The position numbers and the translations under genes were made by a program. A stretch of 64,000 nucleotides of DNA, from positions 71,406-135,405 of the forward strand of contig DCUJ01000001.1 in the NCBI GenBank assembly GCA_002328495.1, read 5' to 3'. Under the pieces are notes generated by a model. That model was not told the origin of the DNA and did no database searches. It saw only the letters and a list, made by a program, of their open reading frames with translations. Numbering within the stretch: position 1 is the first letter of the stretch; each line of letters begins with the position of its first letter. Positions 34,511 to 42,648 of this stretch are shown here, one piece after another. This DNA comes from Sulfurospirillum sp. UBA2217. Its GTDB lineage: Bacteria > Campylobacterota > Campylobacteria > Campylobacterales > Sulfurospirillaceae.

Positions 34511-34915
34511 TTAATAACTCATAGACCCTGCATTGAGTAAGCCAATGGCGATGGATAAAGATGCCATTAAAACACCGACAGCTACATTGCCATCTTGGAT
34601 ATGTTTATCAACCGAATATTTTCCTCCAAAACGGGTCATAATGCTTGCAAAAAGAAGCTGTACGACGATGGCAACTCCTGCCCAAATCACAAAATCAATG
34701 TACGAAATGGAGTGAACCAGTGCGCTGTGAAGGGGAATACAAAGCCCAACTATCGCGCCACCAAAGCCAAGGGCAGAAGCAGTGTTGTTTTCTGCAAAAA
34801 TCATTTGGTAGTCATCGTAAGGGGTTACTTTGGCATAGAGTACCAAAAAGAGAAGTACTAGGGCTACGGTGGTTATGAAGAAGAGTGAAAAAGAGAGAAG
34901 AAAGTCGATGAGCAT
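34511..34915 (-). CDS. DUF350 (YjfL-like) membrane protein
   Basis: 134 residues with four membrane helices. Family pattern: N-N-T-A-S-A-L-G-F-G-G-A-I-V-G in the middle, and DGNVAVGVLMASLSIAIGLLNA at the end (Gly and Asn positions). Function unknown; such proteins often come with polyamine or glutathionylspermidine-like genes, none of which are nearby. AAAAGGTG ribosome site. 28 nt after the MFS gene, so co-transcribed. Confidence 0.85.
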   Translation of the reverse strand: MLIDFLLSFSLFFITTVALVLLFLVLYAKVTPYDDYQMIFAENNTASALGFGGAIVGLCIPLHSALVHSISYIDFVIWAGVAIVVQLLFASIMTRFGGKYSVDKHIQDGNVAVGVLMASLSIAIGLLNAGSMSY

Positions 34916-34943
34916 GAGAACACCTTTTTATTGGAAGTATATC

Positions 34944-36170
34944 CTACTTCTGTAAATCTTTGAGAAAGAGCGATAACCAAAAAGCGATTGAGAGTAAAAT
35001 AATACTGAGACTATAGAGACCAACGTAGCCTATTAAGGAGAGTAAAAAGCCTCCAGGAATGGAAAAAAAGATGCCAATCGAGGAGAGATTGGACTGGATA
35101 GCAATGTACACAGGGCGTTTATCTTCAGGGGCAATGATGGCAATGAGGTTTCCAAAACCAAGACGCACCCCATCCATGCTTCCTCCAATGATGAAAAAGA
35201 GCAGGGCATAGCCCGCAGCTGAATTTGCTATAAATGCACCCAAAATGCTTATGATGCTAAGCATGATAGCACTGCTTACCGTGGTACGATTGTTGCCTTT
35301 AGAAGAGAGTTTTCCCCATAAAATATTACTCACCATTGCTCCTGACATTTGTGCGGAGATAAAAAGCCCAAGAGTGTGTGCATCAAGGTTTATTTTTGTT
35401 TTAGCGTCTAAAACGATGAACGGTAGTGAAAGCAAATAGGCGTAAGAGAGAAAATAGGTCACAATTTGGTGTGAGAGATAACGGTCTTGCTTTAAAAGTG
35501 CTCTTCCATTGCGCAAAAAGGTACGAAAGTTTTTCTCTTTTTGAGAGACGTTTGCTTTGATGGGTTCATGTACGGTTGAAAAGGCGATGAGTCCAATGCC
35601 CATCAAGAGTGCACTAAAGATGAAAAGGTAGCCATAACTCTGAGGTGCGGGGAACGCTTTTAAAATCCATGCCGCAATGCCTCCGCTTAAAATAGAGCCA
35701 AGCCCTGCAAAAAATTGTTTCCATGCCATGGTTTTACCGCGAAACTGATGGGTAAAAACTTTAGAGACAATTTCTTGAAAATAGACAGCCCCGAAGCCTG
35801 CCGAAAAAGAGAAGGCAAAAAGACCACATCCAAGCACGTACAAAGAGAGGGTGTGATGCTCATCACCCAAGAGTAATATCAAAAATCCGATGCCAAACCA
35901 TGTCACAAATCGTGCTAAAAAAATACGCCGCAAATAGGGAAGCATCACAGGGTAGCTTTGGGCATTAAATGCAGCCAAAAGTTGTACTACCACCGCACCC
36001 CCTCTCAATAAAGAGGCAAAAAAACCGACTAATGCAGGGCTTCCTCCAAAATGGGTGACCATCAAAGGCAAAATCGTAGCAGGCTCCGCAATCGCCGTTG
36101 CAATGCCTAAGAAAAAACCATGGGCAATATTTTTAATGTGGTTGGATGTTGAGTTGATGCCCTGCTTCAC
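34944..36170 (-). CDS. MFS transporter
   Basis: 408 residues from GTG 36170 (AAAAGGAAT upstream), about 12 membrane helices. The loop motif after the second helix and FRGKTMAWKQFFAGLGSILSG are major-facilitator features. Substrate not predictable. It lies divergent from phnX, which weakly suggests a link with phosphonate use, but no shared regulatory site is obvious. Confidence 0.8.
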   Translation of the reverse strand: MKQGINSTSNHIKNIAHGFFLGIATAIAEPATILPLMVTHFGGSPALVGFFASLLRGGAVVVQLLAAFNAQSYPVMLPYLRRIFLARFVTWFGIGFLILLLGDEHHTLSLYVLGCGLFAFSFSAGFGAVYFQEIVSKVFTHQFRGKTMAWKQFFAGLGSILSGGIAAWILKAFPAPQSYGYLFIFSALLMGIGLIAFSTVHEPIKANVSQKEKNFRTFLRNGRALLKQDRYLSHQIVTYFLSYAYLLSLPFIVLDAKTKINLDAHTLGLFISAQMSGAMVSNILWGKLSSKGNNRTTVSSAIMLSIISILGAFIANSAAGYALLFFIIGGSMDGVRLGFGNLIAIIAPEDKRPVYIAIQSNLSSIGIFFSIPGGFLLSLIGYVGLYSLSIILLSIAFWLSLFLKDLQK

Positions 36171-36247
36171 GCAAAATTCCTTTTAAAAAAAGGAGATTTT
36201 ACCACTTTTAGCATCAAAAAAGGCTTCGTAATCGTCTTGAGATTTTT

Positions 36248-36287
36248 TGGAGGTAGGATGTGGCTAAAAATTGATGGAGGTAGGATG
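36248..36287 (+). promoter_or_regulatory. duplicated ribosome-binding/start segment before phnX
   Basis: The 13-mer TGGAGGTAGGATG occurs at 36248-36260 and 36275-36287, 27 bp apart and in frame. Each contains GGAGGT plus ATG. This gives two alternative starts; the downstream one gives a normal PhnX N-terminus. Confidence 0.65.
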
Positions 36288-37112
36288 ATGAAACGCGGTG
36301 TGCAAGGGGTCATTTGTGATTGGGCGGGGACGATGGTTGATTTTGGGTCACTCTCTCCTGTTGCAGCCTTTAAAGAAGCGTTTGGGCGTCATGGATTTGA
36401 GGTTAGTTTTGAAGAGATTCGTGCGCACATGGGAATGTTGAAGCTTGATCACACACGGGCTATTTTAGAAGCAACCAAAGAGCGTTTTTTTGAGAAATTT
36501 GGATTTTATCCAACAGAGCGTGATGCTAAGGCTATCTACCATCATTTTGAACCTGCCTTGTTTTCCGCGTTAAAAGAGCACAGCAAACCCATTCGAGGGG
36601 CGGTAGAATTTGCAGAAGCTTTGAAAGAAAAAGGAATCAAACTAGGTTCTACCACGGGCTACACCTGTTCCATGATGGAGGTTGTGTTAAATGAAGCGGG
36701 CAAGGAAGGGTATCGACCAGAGTGTTATGTGTGTCCGTCTACCTATTTGCCAGGACGTCCTAATCCGTTTATGATTTACAAAAATGCGATTGAGCTTGAA
36801 ATCTTTCCACTAAGTTCCATTGTTAAAATAGGCGATACACTGAGTGATATACGTGAGGGATTAAATGCGGGATGTTGGAGTATTGGGGTTGCCATGAGTG
36901 GGAATGAAATGGGACTCTCTCTTGCTCAAATGGAGCATTTACCCAAAAATGAGGTGGATGAAAAGTTGGCTCATGCACGAGCGAGACTTCAAGATGCGGG
37001 CGCGCACTGTGTAATCGATGGTATTTGGGATGCGTTACCGCTTTTAGAGCTTATTAATACCAAAATTATCAATGGAGAAACGCCATGTGTGATCGACTTT
37101 ATGAAACAATAG
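36288..37112 (+). CDS. phnX: phosphonoacetaldehyde hydrolase
   Basis: 274 residues from ATG 36288 (GGAGGT 6 nt upstream); ATG 36258 would add ten residues. A HAD enzyme that cleaves the C-P bond of phosphonoacetaldehyde to acetaldehyde and phosphate. The nucleophile motif is CDWAGTMVDFG, the Schiff-base lysine lies in HMGMLKLDHTRAI, and TTGYT, then KIGDTLSDIREG complete the site. Its 3-prime end overlaps phnW by 28 nt. Confidence 0.94.
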   Translation: MKRGVQGVICDWAGTMVDFGSLSPVAAFKEAFGRHGFEVSFEEIRAHMGMLKLDHTRAILEATKERFFEKFGFYPTERDAKAIYHHFEPALFSALKEHSKPIRGAVEFAEALKEKGIKLGSTTGYTCSMMEVVLNEAGKEGYRPECYVCPSTYLPGRPNPFMIYKNAIELEIFPLSSIVKIGDTLSDIREGLNAGCWSIGVAMSGNEMGLSLAQMEHLPKNEVDEKLAHARARLQDAGAHCVIDGIWDALPLLELINTKIINGETPCVIDFMKQ

Positions 37113-38221
37113 ATATCGATACCATTCCCAATAATCCCTACCTTCTGCTAACCCCAGGACCTTTAAGCACCACCAAAGCGGTGAGGGCTGCCATGCTAAA
37201 GGATTGGTGTACGTGGGATAACGAGTACAATGAGATGATTCAAGCGGTTCGCGCAGAAGTGGTAGCCTTAGGATCCCGAAGCGATGCGTATACGGCGGTA
37301 TTGATGCAAGGTAGCGGTACGTTTAGCGTTGAAGCTGCTCTTGGGACACTTATGCCCAGAAATGAGGGTACCCTTTTGGTGTTAGCCAATGGCGCGTATG
37401 GAGAGAGAATGGCAAGCATCGCACAGTATGCGGGTATTTCGTGTGTCACACAAAGAGCTTTAGAGACGCAAACGTTTGATGGTGAGGCACTAGAAACAAG
37501 GCTTAAAACAGACGCATCTATCACCGCAGTGGCTGTGGTGCATTGTGAAACCACCACGGGAATTTTAAATCCTATTGAAGAGATAGGTAAAATTGTTAAA
37601 AAATACAACAAGCTTTTTCTTGTTGATGCCATGAGTAGTTTTGGGGGGATCCCTATTGATTTGGATGCTTTAGAGATTGATGTGTTGATCTCCAGTGCCA
37701 ATAAATGCATCCAAGGTGTACCTGGTTTTGGATTTATGCTCTTTAAAAAAGACGTACTTGCACGCTGTAAAGGTAACGCACGCTCTTTGAGTCTTGATGT
37801 GTATGACCAATGGGATGTCATGGAAAAAGGGCATGGTAAATGGCGTTTTACATCGCCAACCCATGTTGTGCATGCTTTTAGTGAAGCATTGGTGGAACTA
37901 CGTCTTGAGGGTGGCGTTGAAAAAAGAAATGCTAGGTATCGTGCCAATCAGCTTCTTTTGGTGGAGGGCATGGAGGCATTGGGCTTTACGTGTGTGGTTG
38001 AAAAATCGCTTCAAAGCCCTATTATTACCAGTTTTTACAGCCCTGAATCTCAGAGTTATGACTTTGCGGAGTTTTATAAGCGTCTTAAGTGTGCAGGGTT
38101 TGTGATTTATCCAGGAAAGGTCTCCAATATCGATAGTTTCCGTATTGGTACCATCGGTGATGTTTTTCCTGAAGATATCGTGTGTCTGCTTCATGCCATT
38201 GATGAGGCAAAGTTTTGGTAA
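37085..38221 (+). CDS. phnW: 2-aminoethylphosphonate:pyruvate transaminase
   Basis: 378 residues. Converts 2-aminoethylphosphonate to phosphonoacetaldehyde, making alanine. Motifs: LLTPGPLSTTKAVRAAM, CTWDNEYNEMI, MQGSGTFSVEAALG, VDAMSSFGG and the PLP lysine in SSANKCIQGVPGFGF, ending with R-I-G-T-I-G-D-V. GGAGA precedes the ATG inside phnX. Its stop overlaps the next gene's TTG start. Confidence 0.96.
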   Translation: MCDRLYETIDIDTIPNNPYLLLTPGPLSTTKAVRAAMLKDWCTWDNEYNEMIQAVRAEVVALGSRSDAYTAVLMQGSGTFSVEAALGTLMPRNEGTLLVLANGAYGERMASIAQYAGISCVTQRALETQTFDGEALETRLKTDASITAVAVVHCETTTGILNPIEEIGKIVKKYNKLFLVDAMSSFGGIPIDLDALEIDVLISSANKCIQGVPGFGFMLFKKDVLARCKGNARSLSLDVYDQWDVMEKGHGKWRFTSPTHVVHAFSEALVELRLEGGVEKRNARYRANQLLLVEGMEALGFTCVVEKSLQSPIITSFYSPESQSYDFAEFYKRLKCAGFVIYPGKVSNIDSFRIGTIGDVFPEDIVCLLHAIDEAKFW

Positions 38222-38745
38222 TACCGTTTGCGCTTGAGAGTGGCTTTTGTCTCGTTTTTTTGGCTTACGTCTTTCAACTCATTAAAACATACTCAACGAA
38301 AAGAGGTGATGGGATAGCGCTTAATGGCTATCTGGTCACCTTTATCACGCTTTCAAGTTACATTCTTTGGAGTAAGGGAAGCTTGGGAAATATCAAGATT
38401 TTAGAACTTGTGGTTCACACGTTAACGTTTGTGGTGATTGTGATGCACTCTTCTAAAATACGTTTTTCAAAAAAAGATACGATGATTTTTTTGGTGGCAC
38501 TCTTTGGCTCTTTCAATCTCATCGGTGGCATTGCCCAAGCGCATAAAAGTTTTCAAAATCTCCATGCACATGATGTGAGTGTTATGCACTATTTTCTTAT
38601 TTTTATTGCCAATCTTCTTTTTTTACATGTAGCCTTTTTGGAGGATGAACGTAGCAATATCATTGTGGGCTTAATCATCACCAACATCATTTACATGTAC
38701 ATTTTATTTCAAACGGTGCGTTCTATTACCAAACGGTTACCGTAA
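38215..38745 (+). CDS. polytopic membrane protein of the phosphonate island, unknown
   Basis: 176 residues, about six membrane helices. It starts at TTG 38215 inside the phnW stop region with AGG about 10 nt upstream; no ATG fits. The pattern of short helices and an AYVFQLIKTYSTKRGDGI segment is faintly like PQ-loop/SWEET transporters, but that is a guess. Being locked between phnW and the binding-protein gene, it may help take up or export a phosphonate-pathway compound. Contains two TACATGTA cores. Confidence 0.55.
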   Translation: MVIPFALESGFCLVFLAYVFQLIKTYSTKRGDGIALNGYLVTFITLSSYILWSKGSLGNIKILELVVHTLTFVVIVMHSSKIRFSKKDTMIFLVALFGSFNLIGGIAQAHKSFQNLHAHDVSVMHYFLIFIANLLFLHVAFLEDERSNIIVGLIITNIIYMYILFQTVRSITKRLP

Positions 38746-38804
38746 TCAATTTGTGCCCAAGAGCTGATAGCATTGAGCCATCAAATCTTTTAAAGGGGTG
38801 TTTT

Positions 38805-39821
38805 ATGTTGACAAAAGGATTAAGTCTTATCACAGGTGTTTTACTGTTAGGTGGCACGGTGTTTGCCAAAGAGAGTTTGACGGTTTATACGGCATTAGAG
38901 ACCGATCAGGTTAAGCCCTATTTGGAATCGTTTAAAAAAGTAGAGCCTGATATTGAGGTTAAAATTGTCCGTGATTCAACAGGGATTGTGACTGCAAAAC
39001 TTTTGGCTGAAAAAGCCAATCCACAAGCTGATGTGGTTTGGGGAACTGCCGCTACGAGTTTAGTTTTATTGGAGCAAAATGGTATGCTTGAAGCCTACGC
39101 GCCTAAGAGTTTGGACAAAATCGATGCCAAATACCGTGATAGTAAAAATCCTCCAGCATGGGTAGGTAATGATATTTGGGGCAGTGCCATCTGTTTTAAC
39201 GAAGTCGAAGCTAAAAAACAAAACCTTCCGTTGCCCACCAGTTGGGAAGACCTAACTAAGCCTATCTACAAAGGTAAAATCGTTATGCCAAATCCTGCCA
39301 GCTCAGGCACAGGGTTTTTAGATGTGACTGCATGGCTGAAGATTTTTGGGGAGAAAAAAGGGTGGGAATACATGGACAAGCTCCATGAAAACATCGGTCA
39401 GTACACCCATTCTGGCTCAAAGCCGTGCAAAATGGCAGCGGCGGGTGAATTTCCAATAGGCATTAGTTTTGAGTACCGTGCGGCAAAGTCTAAAAAAGAG
39501 GGCGCACCTATTGCCATTGTGTATCCTAAAGAGGGACTTGGATGGGATTTGGAAGCTACGGCGATTGTGAAGGGAACCAAAAATTTAGAAACCGCTAAAA
39601 AGTTTGTCAACTGGGCAACAGGTGAAGAAGCAAGTAAATTGTATGCGCAAAATTTTGCGGTGGTTGCGTACAAAGGACTTTCACAAAAAATTGAGCACAT
39701 TCCAGCCAATTATGAGTCCATGCTGGTTGAAAATGATTTTGCATGGTCGGCTAAAAACAGAGAAGCTATCTTAAAAGAGTGGTCAAAACGCTACGAATCT
39801 AAATCTGAACCTAAAAAATAA
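38805..39821 (+). CDS. 2-aminoethylphosphonate ABC transporter binding protein (PhnS-like)
   Basis: 338 residues from ATG 38805 (AAAGGGG upstream); the frame extends to 38751 without a signal. Signal peptide of about 20 residues (LITGVLLLGGTVFA), then a family-1/Fe-type fold: SLTVYTALETDQVKPYL, DSTGIVTAKLLAEKANPQADVVWG, MPNPASSGTGFL. Such proteins bind 2-aminoethylphosphonate (or Fe3+); the phnWX context supports the former. A hairpin follows. Confidence 0.87.
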   Translation: MLTKGLSLITGVLLLGGTVFAKESLTVYTALETDQVKPYLESFKKVEPDIEVKIVRDSTGIVTAKLLAEKANPQADVVWGTAATSLVLLEQNGMLEAYAPKSLDKIDAKYRDSKNPPAWVGNDIWGSAICFNEVEAKKQNLPLPTSWEDLTKPIYKGKIVMPNPASSGTGFLDVTAWLKIFGEKKGWEYMDKLHENIGQYTHSGSKPCKMAAAGEFPIGISFEYRAAKSKKEGAPIAIVYPKEGLGWDLEATAIVKGTKNLETAKKFVNWATGEEASKLYAQNFAVVAYKGLSQKIEHIPANYESMLVENDFAWSAKNREAILKEWSKRYESKSEPKK

Positions 39822-39826
39822 CGCTT

Positions 39827-39846
39827 ACAGCGGGATTTCCCGCTGT
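39827..39846 (+). terminator. hairpin after the binding-protein gene
   Basis: ACAGCGGG (39827-39834) pairs with CCCGCTGT (39839-39846), loop ATTT, followed only by AGTTTT. Probably protects the upstream mRNA and lowers read-through, so that the binding protein exceeds the transporter. Confidence 0.6.
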
Positions 39847-39863
39847 AGTTTTAAGGAAAATGT

Positions 39864-40955
39864 GTGTCTCAAAATGCCATTACCATTAACAATGTTGAAA
39901 AACGCTTCGATGATTTTATAGCCCTTCGTGATATTAACTTAGAGGTTAAAAAAGGGGAGTTGGTCTGTTTTTTGGGTCCATCAGGATGTGGGAAGACGAC
40001 GTTACTTCGTATCATCGCAGGGCTTGAAGAGTGTGATGGTGGTGAGGTGATTCAAAATGGTCATGTCATTACCCATCTGCCTCCTTCCAAGCGCGATTAT
40101 GGCATCGTTTTTCAAAGTTATGCCCTCTTTCCTAACCTAAGCGTGGCTAAAAATATTGCGTATGGTCTCAAAAAGAAAGACATTGAAAAAAAAGAGGCGA
40201 AAAAGCGGGTTAAAGAACTGTTAGCACTTGTGGGTTTGAGTGGAAGCGAAGAAAAATACCCCAGTGAGCTTAGCGGTGGGCAACAACAACGTGTGGCGTT
40301 TGCCCGTGCCATTGCCACAAATCCCTCTTTGTTACTGTTAGACGAACCACTCTCTGCCCTTGATGCTAGAGTCAGAGAGCATCTGCGTCAAGAGATCAGG
40401 GAGTTGCAAAAAAACCTTGGCATTACGACGATTATGGTTACCCATGACCAAGAAGAAGCCCTTAGTATTGCCGATAAAATCGTGGTGATGAACCATGGTG
40501 TGATTGAACAAATCGGCACCCCTCTTGAAATTTACCATCACCCCCAAAGCCTTTTTGTAGCTGATTTTGTGGGTAAAATCAATCTTTTAAGTGCCCTATA
40601 TAAAGGTAATGGTTTTTTTCAAGCGGGGCAACTTGTACTTACGATTGACATTGAAGCAACACCTGAACCACTGCTTGGCTCAAAGATGAAGCTCTTGGTA
40701 CGCCCTGAAGATGTGAAACTTTATGTTGACACGTACGAAGAGATGAATATCTTAGAGGGTGATGTTCTTAAAGTGACATTTTTAGGAAGTTTTTGTAGGG
40801 TGCTCATGAGCATTAAAGGGTTATTGGAAGACAGATTGTTGGTGGATATGTCTCATAAAATGCTCTCCCAATATCATGTAAAAGAGGGTAGTTTGTTAAA
40901 GCTTAGTATTTCTCCTAACGATATTTGTTATTTTGTGGACGAGGATCATGCGTAG
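39864..40955 (+). CDS. 2-aminoethylphosphonate ABC transporter ATP-binding protein (PhnT-like)
   Basis: 363 residues from GTG 39864 after AAGGAAAA. ABC ATPase: Walker A GPSGCGKTT near residue 37, Q-loop FQSYALFPNL, signature LSGGQQQRVAFARA, Walker B LLLLDEPLSALD, switch VTHDQ; a C-terminal TOBE-like regulatory domain follows (about 245-360). Overlaps the permease gene by 8 nt. Confidence 0.92.
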   Translation: MSQNAITINNVEKRFDDFIALRDINLEVKKGELVCFLGPSGCGKTTLLRIIAGLEECDGGEVIQNGHVITHLPPSKRDYGIVFQSYALFPNLSVAKNIAYGLKKKDIEKKEAKKRVKELLALVGLSGSEEKYPSELSGGQQQRVAFARAIATNPSLLLLDEPLSALDARVREHLRQEIRELQKNLGITTIMVTHDQEEALSIADKIVVMNHGVIEQIGTPLEIYHHPQSLFVADFVGKINLLSALYKGNGFFQAGQLVLTIDIEATPEPLLGSKMKLLVRPEDVKLYVDTYEEMNILEGDVLKVTFLGSFCRVLMSIKGLLEDRLLVDMSHKMLSQYHVKEGSLLKLSISPNDICYFVDEDHA

Positions 40956-42618
40956 TTTTTGGAGTGATTCTAATAAAATAGTGATGGCTTTTTTGATGGT
41001 CTGTTTGTTTTTGCTTCTAAGCGGAATGATTTTTTTACCCTTACTGGAAATCTTACAAAAAAGTTTTTACACATCTTTAGGAGATTTTGTAGGACTGGAC
41101 AATTTTATACGTTATCTTGGCGAAGAAAAGTCACTTCGTTTGATTCAAAATTCACTCTTTGTCTCCATCGTCTCAACCCTCATCGTGATTCCGATTGCTT
41201 TTGTGTTTGCGTATGCGCTTTTGCGCTCTTGTATGCCTTTTAAACCTCTCTTTCGCTACCTTGCCCTTATTCCTCTGCTCTCACCTTCTTTATTGCCTGC
41301 CATTTCGTTTGTCTATCTTTTTGGCAATCAAGGCTTTTTGAAAAGTTGGATGGGGGATGGCTCGATTTACGGGCCTTGGGGTATTATTATGGGAGAGTGC
41401 TTTTATGTGTTTCCGCATGTGTTGATGATATTACTCAGTGCACTCTCCTTGTCCGATGCACGACTGTACGAAGTGGCAGAAAGTATGGGAGCAGGGAGCA
41501 TTAAGCGGTTTTTGACCATTACTCTGCCAAGTGCTAAATACGGTTTGATTTCAGCCATTTTGGTGAGTTTTACGCTGGTTATTACTGATTTTGGTGTGCC
41601 TAAAGTCATCGGAGGTGATTTTGGTGTGTTAGCTACAGAGATTTACAAGCAAGTGATTGGCCAGCAAAATTTCTCTTTAGGAGCAACCATTGGGGTGCTG
41701 TTGTTGATTCCATCTATCATCACTTTTGGTATCGATAGAGTTGTACAACGCAAACAAAAAGCAACACTAGGATCTAAATTTGTCCTCTACCGTCCTAAAA
41801 AATCACCACTTTTTGATGCCATCATGGGCGTATTTAGCTCTGGGGTGGTTCTGCTTTTGCTCATTATTTTAGGCGTTTCTGTTTTTGCCTCTTTTGCGAA
41901 ATTTTGGCCGTATGATTTAAGCCTTGTGCTGAAGCATTATGATTTTGACAGTATGGATGGAGGCGGTTGGAACTCTTATTTTAACTCCTTACAACTGGCG
42001 TTTTGGACGGCCTTGTATGGGACGATATTGGTCTTTATTTGCGCGTACATTGTGGAGAGAACTAAAGTGTTTTCTTGGCTCAAAGGTGCGCTTAAATTTT
42101 TAGCCCTGCTTCCGATGGCGGTTCCAGGAATGGTGCTAGGTCTTGGGTATATCTTCTTTTTCAACAATCCACACAGCCCTTTTAACGGTCTGTATCAAAG
42201 CATGGCGATATTGGTGATGTGTACCATTGCTCATTTTTTTACCACAAGTTACATTACCGCCGTTACAACCATCAAGCAAATTGACAGTGAATTTGAAGAT
42301 GTCTCAGACTCTATGGGCGTTGCCTTTTACCACACCTTTTTAAGGGTGACCGTTCCCATTGCCATTCCTTCTATCTTGGAGATAGCACGCTACTTTTTTG
42401 TCAATGCCATGACGACCGTTTCAGCCGTTGTCTTTTTATACTCGCCTCACACGACATTAGCGTCTTTAGCGGTCTTAAATATGGACGACGCAGGTGACAT
42501 TAGCTCTGCTGCTGCGATGGCGTCTTTGATTGTCGTAACCTCTATTGGGGTGACACTTTGTTTTAATGGGATTTCGCATTCTATCGTGAAAAAAACACAG
42601 AAGTGGCGCAAAGGGTAA
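40948..42618 (+). CDS. fused 2-aminoethylphosphonate ABC transporter permease (PhnV-like)
   Basis: 556 residues from ATG 40948 (GAGGAT upstream). Two BPD_transp_1 units in one chain, about 12 helices, each with an EAA loop: AESMGAGSIKRFLTITLPSAKYG in the first half and SDSMGVAFYHTFLRVTVPIA in the second (cited by their SMG..L-P core). Such fused permeases are typical of the putative AEP importers. Ends the phosphonate operon at a clear terminator. Confidence 0.9.
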   Translation: MRSFWSDSNKIVMAFLMVCLFLLLSGMIFLPLLEILQKSFYTSLGDFVGLDNFIRYLGEEKSLRLIQNSLFVSIVSTLIVIPIAFVFAYALLRSCMPFKPLFRYLALIPLLSPSLLPAISFVYLFGNQGFLKSWMGDGSIYGPWGIIMGECFYVFPHVLMILLSALSLSDARLYEVAESMGAGSIKRFLTITLPSAKYGLISAILVSFTLVITDFGVPKVIGGDFGVLATEIYKQVIGQQNFSLGATIGVLLLIPSIITFGIDRVVQRKQKATLGSKFVLYRPKKSPLFDAIMGVFSSGVVLLLLIILGVSVFASFAKFWPYDLSLVLKHYDFDSMDGGGWNSYFNSLQLAFWTALYGTILVFICAYIVERTKVFSWLKGALKFLALLPMAVPGMVLGLGYIFFFNNPHSPFNGLYQSMAILVMCTIAHFFTTSYITAVTTIKQIDSEFEDVSDSMGVAFYHTFLRVTVPIAIPSILEIARYFFVNAMTTVSAVVFLYSPHTTLASLAVLNMDDAGDISSAAAMASLIVVTSIGVTLCFNGISHSIVKKTQKWRKG

Positions 42619-42624
42619 AAAACA

Positions 42625-42648
42625 AAACCCCCTAAAACTAGGGGGTTT
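42625..42648 (+). terminator. bidirectional terminator between phn operon and cytochrome gene
   Basis: AAACCCCCTA (42625-42634) pairs with TAGGGGGTTT (42639-42648), loop AAAC. It overlaps the stop of the leftward cytochrome gene, so it likely serves both strands. Confidence 0.8.

Noticed and set aside
36225..36240. TTCGTAAT upstream of phnX as a pho half site
   Set aside because: The first half is missing and no -10 is at the required distance.
37240..37947. 235-codon minus-strand reading frame across phnW
   Set aside because: It is fully antisense to a clear PhnW protein and lacks a ribosome site or recognisable motif; a shadow of the real gene.
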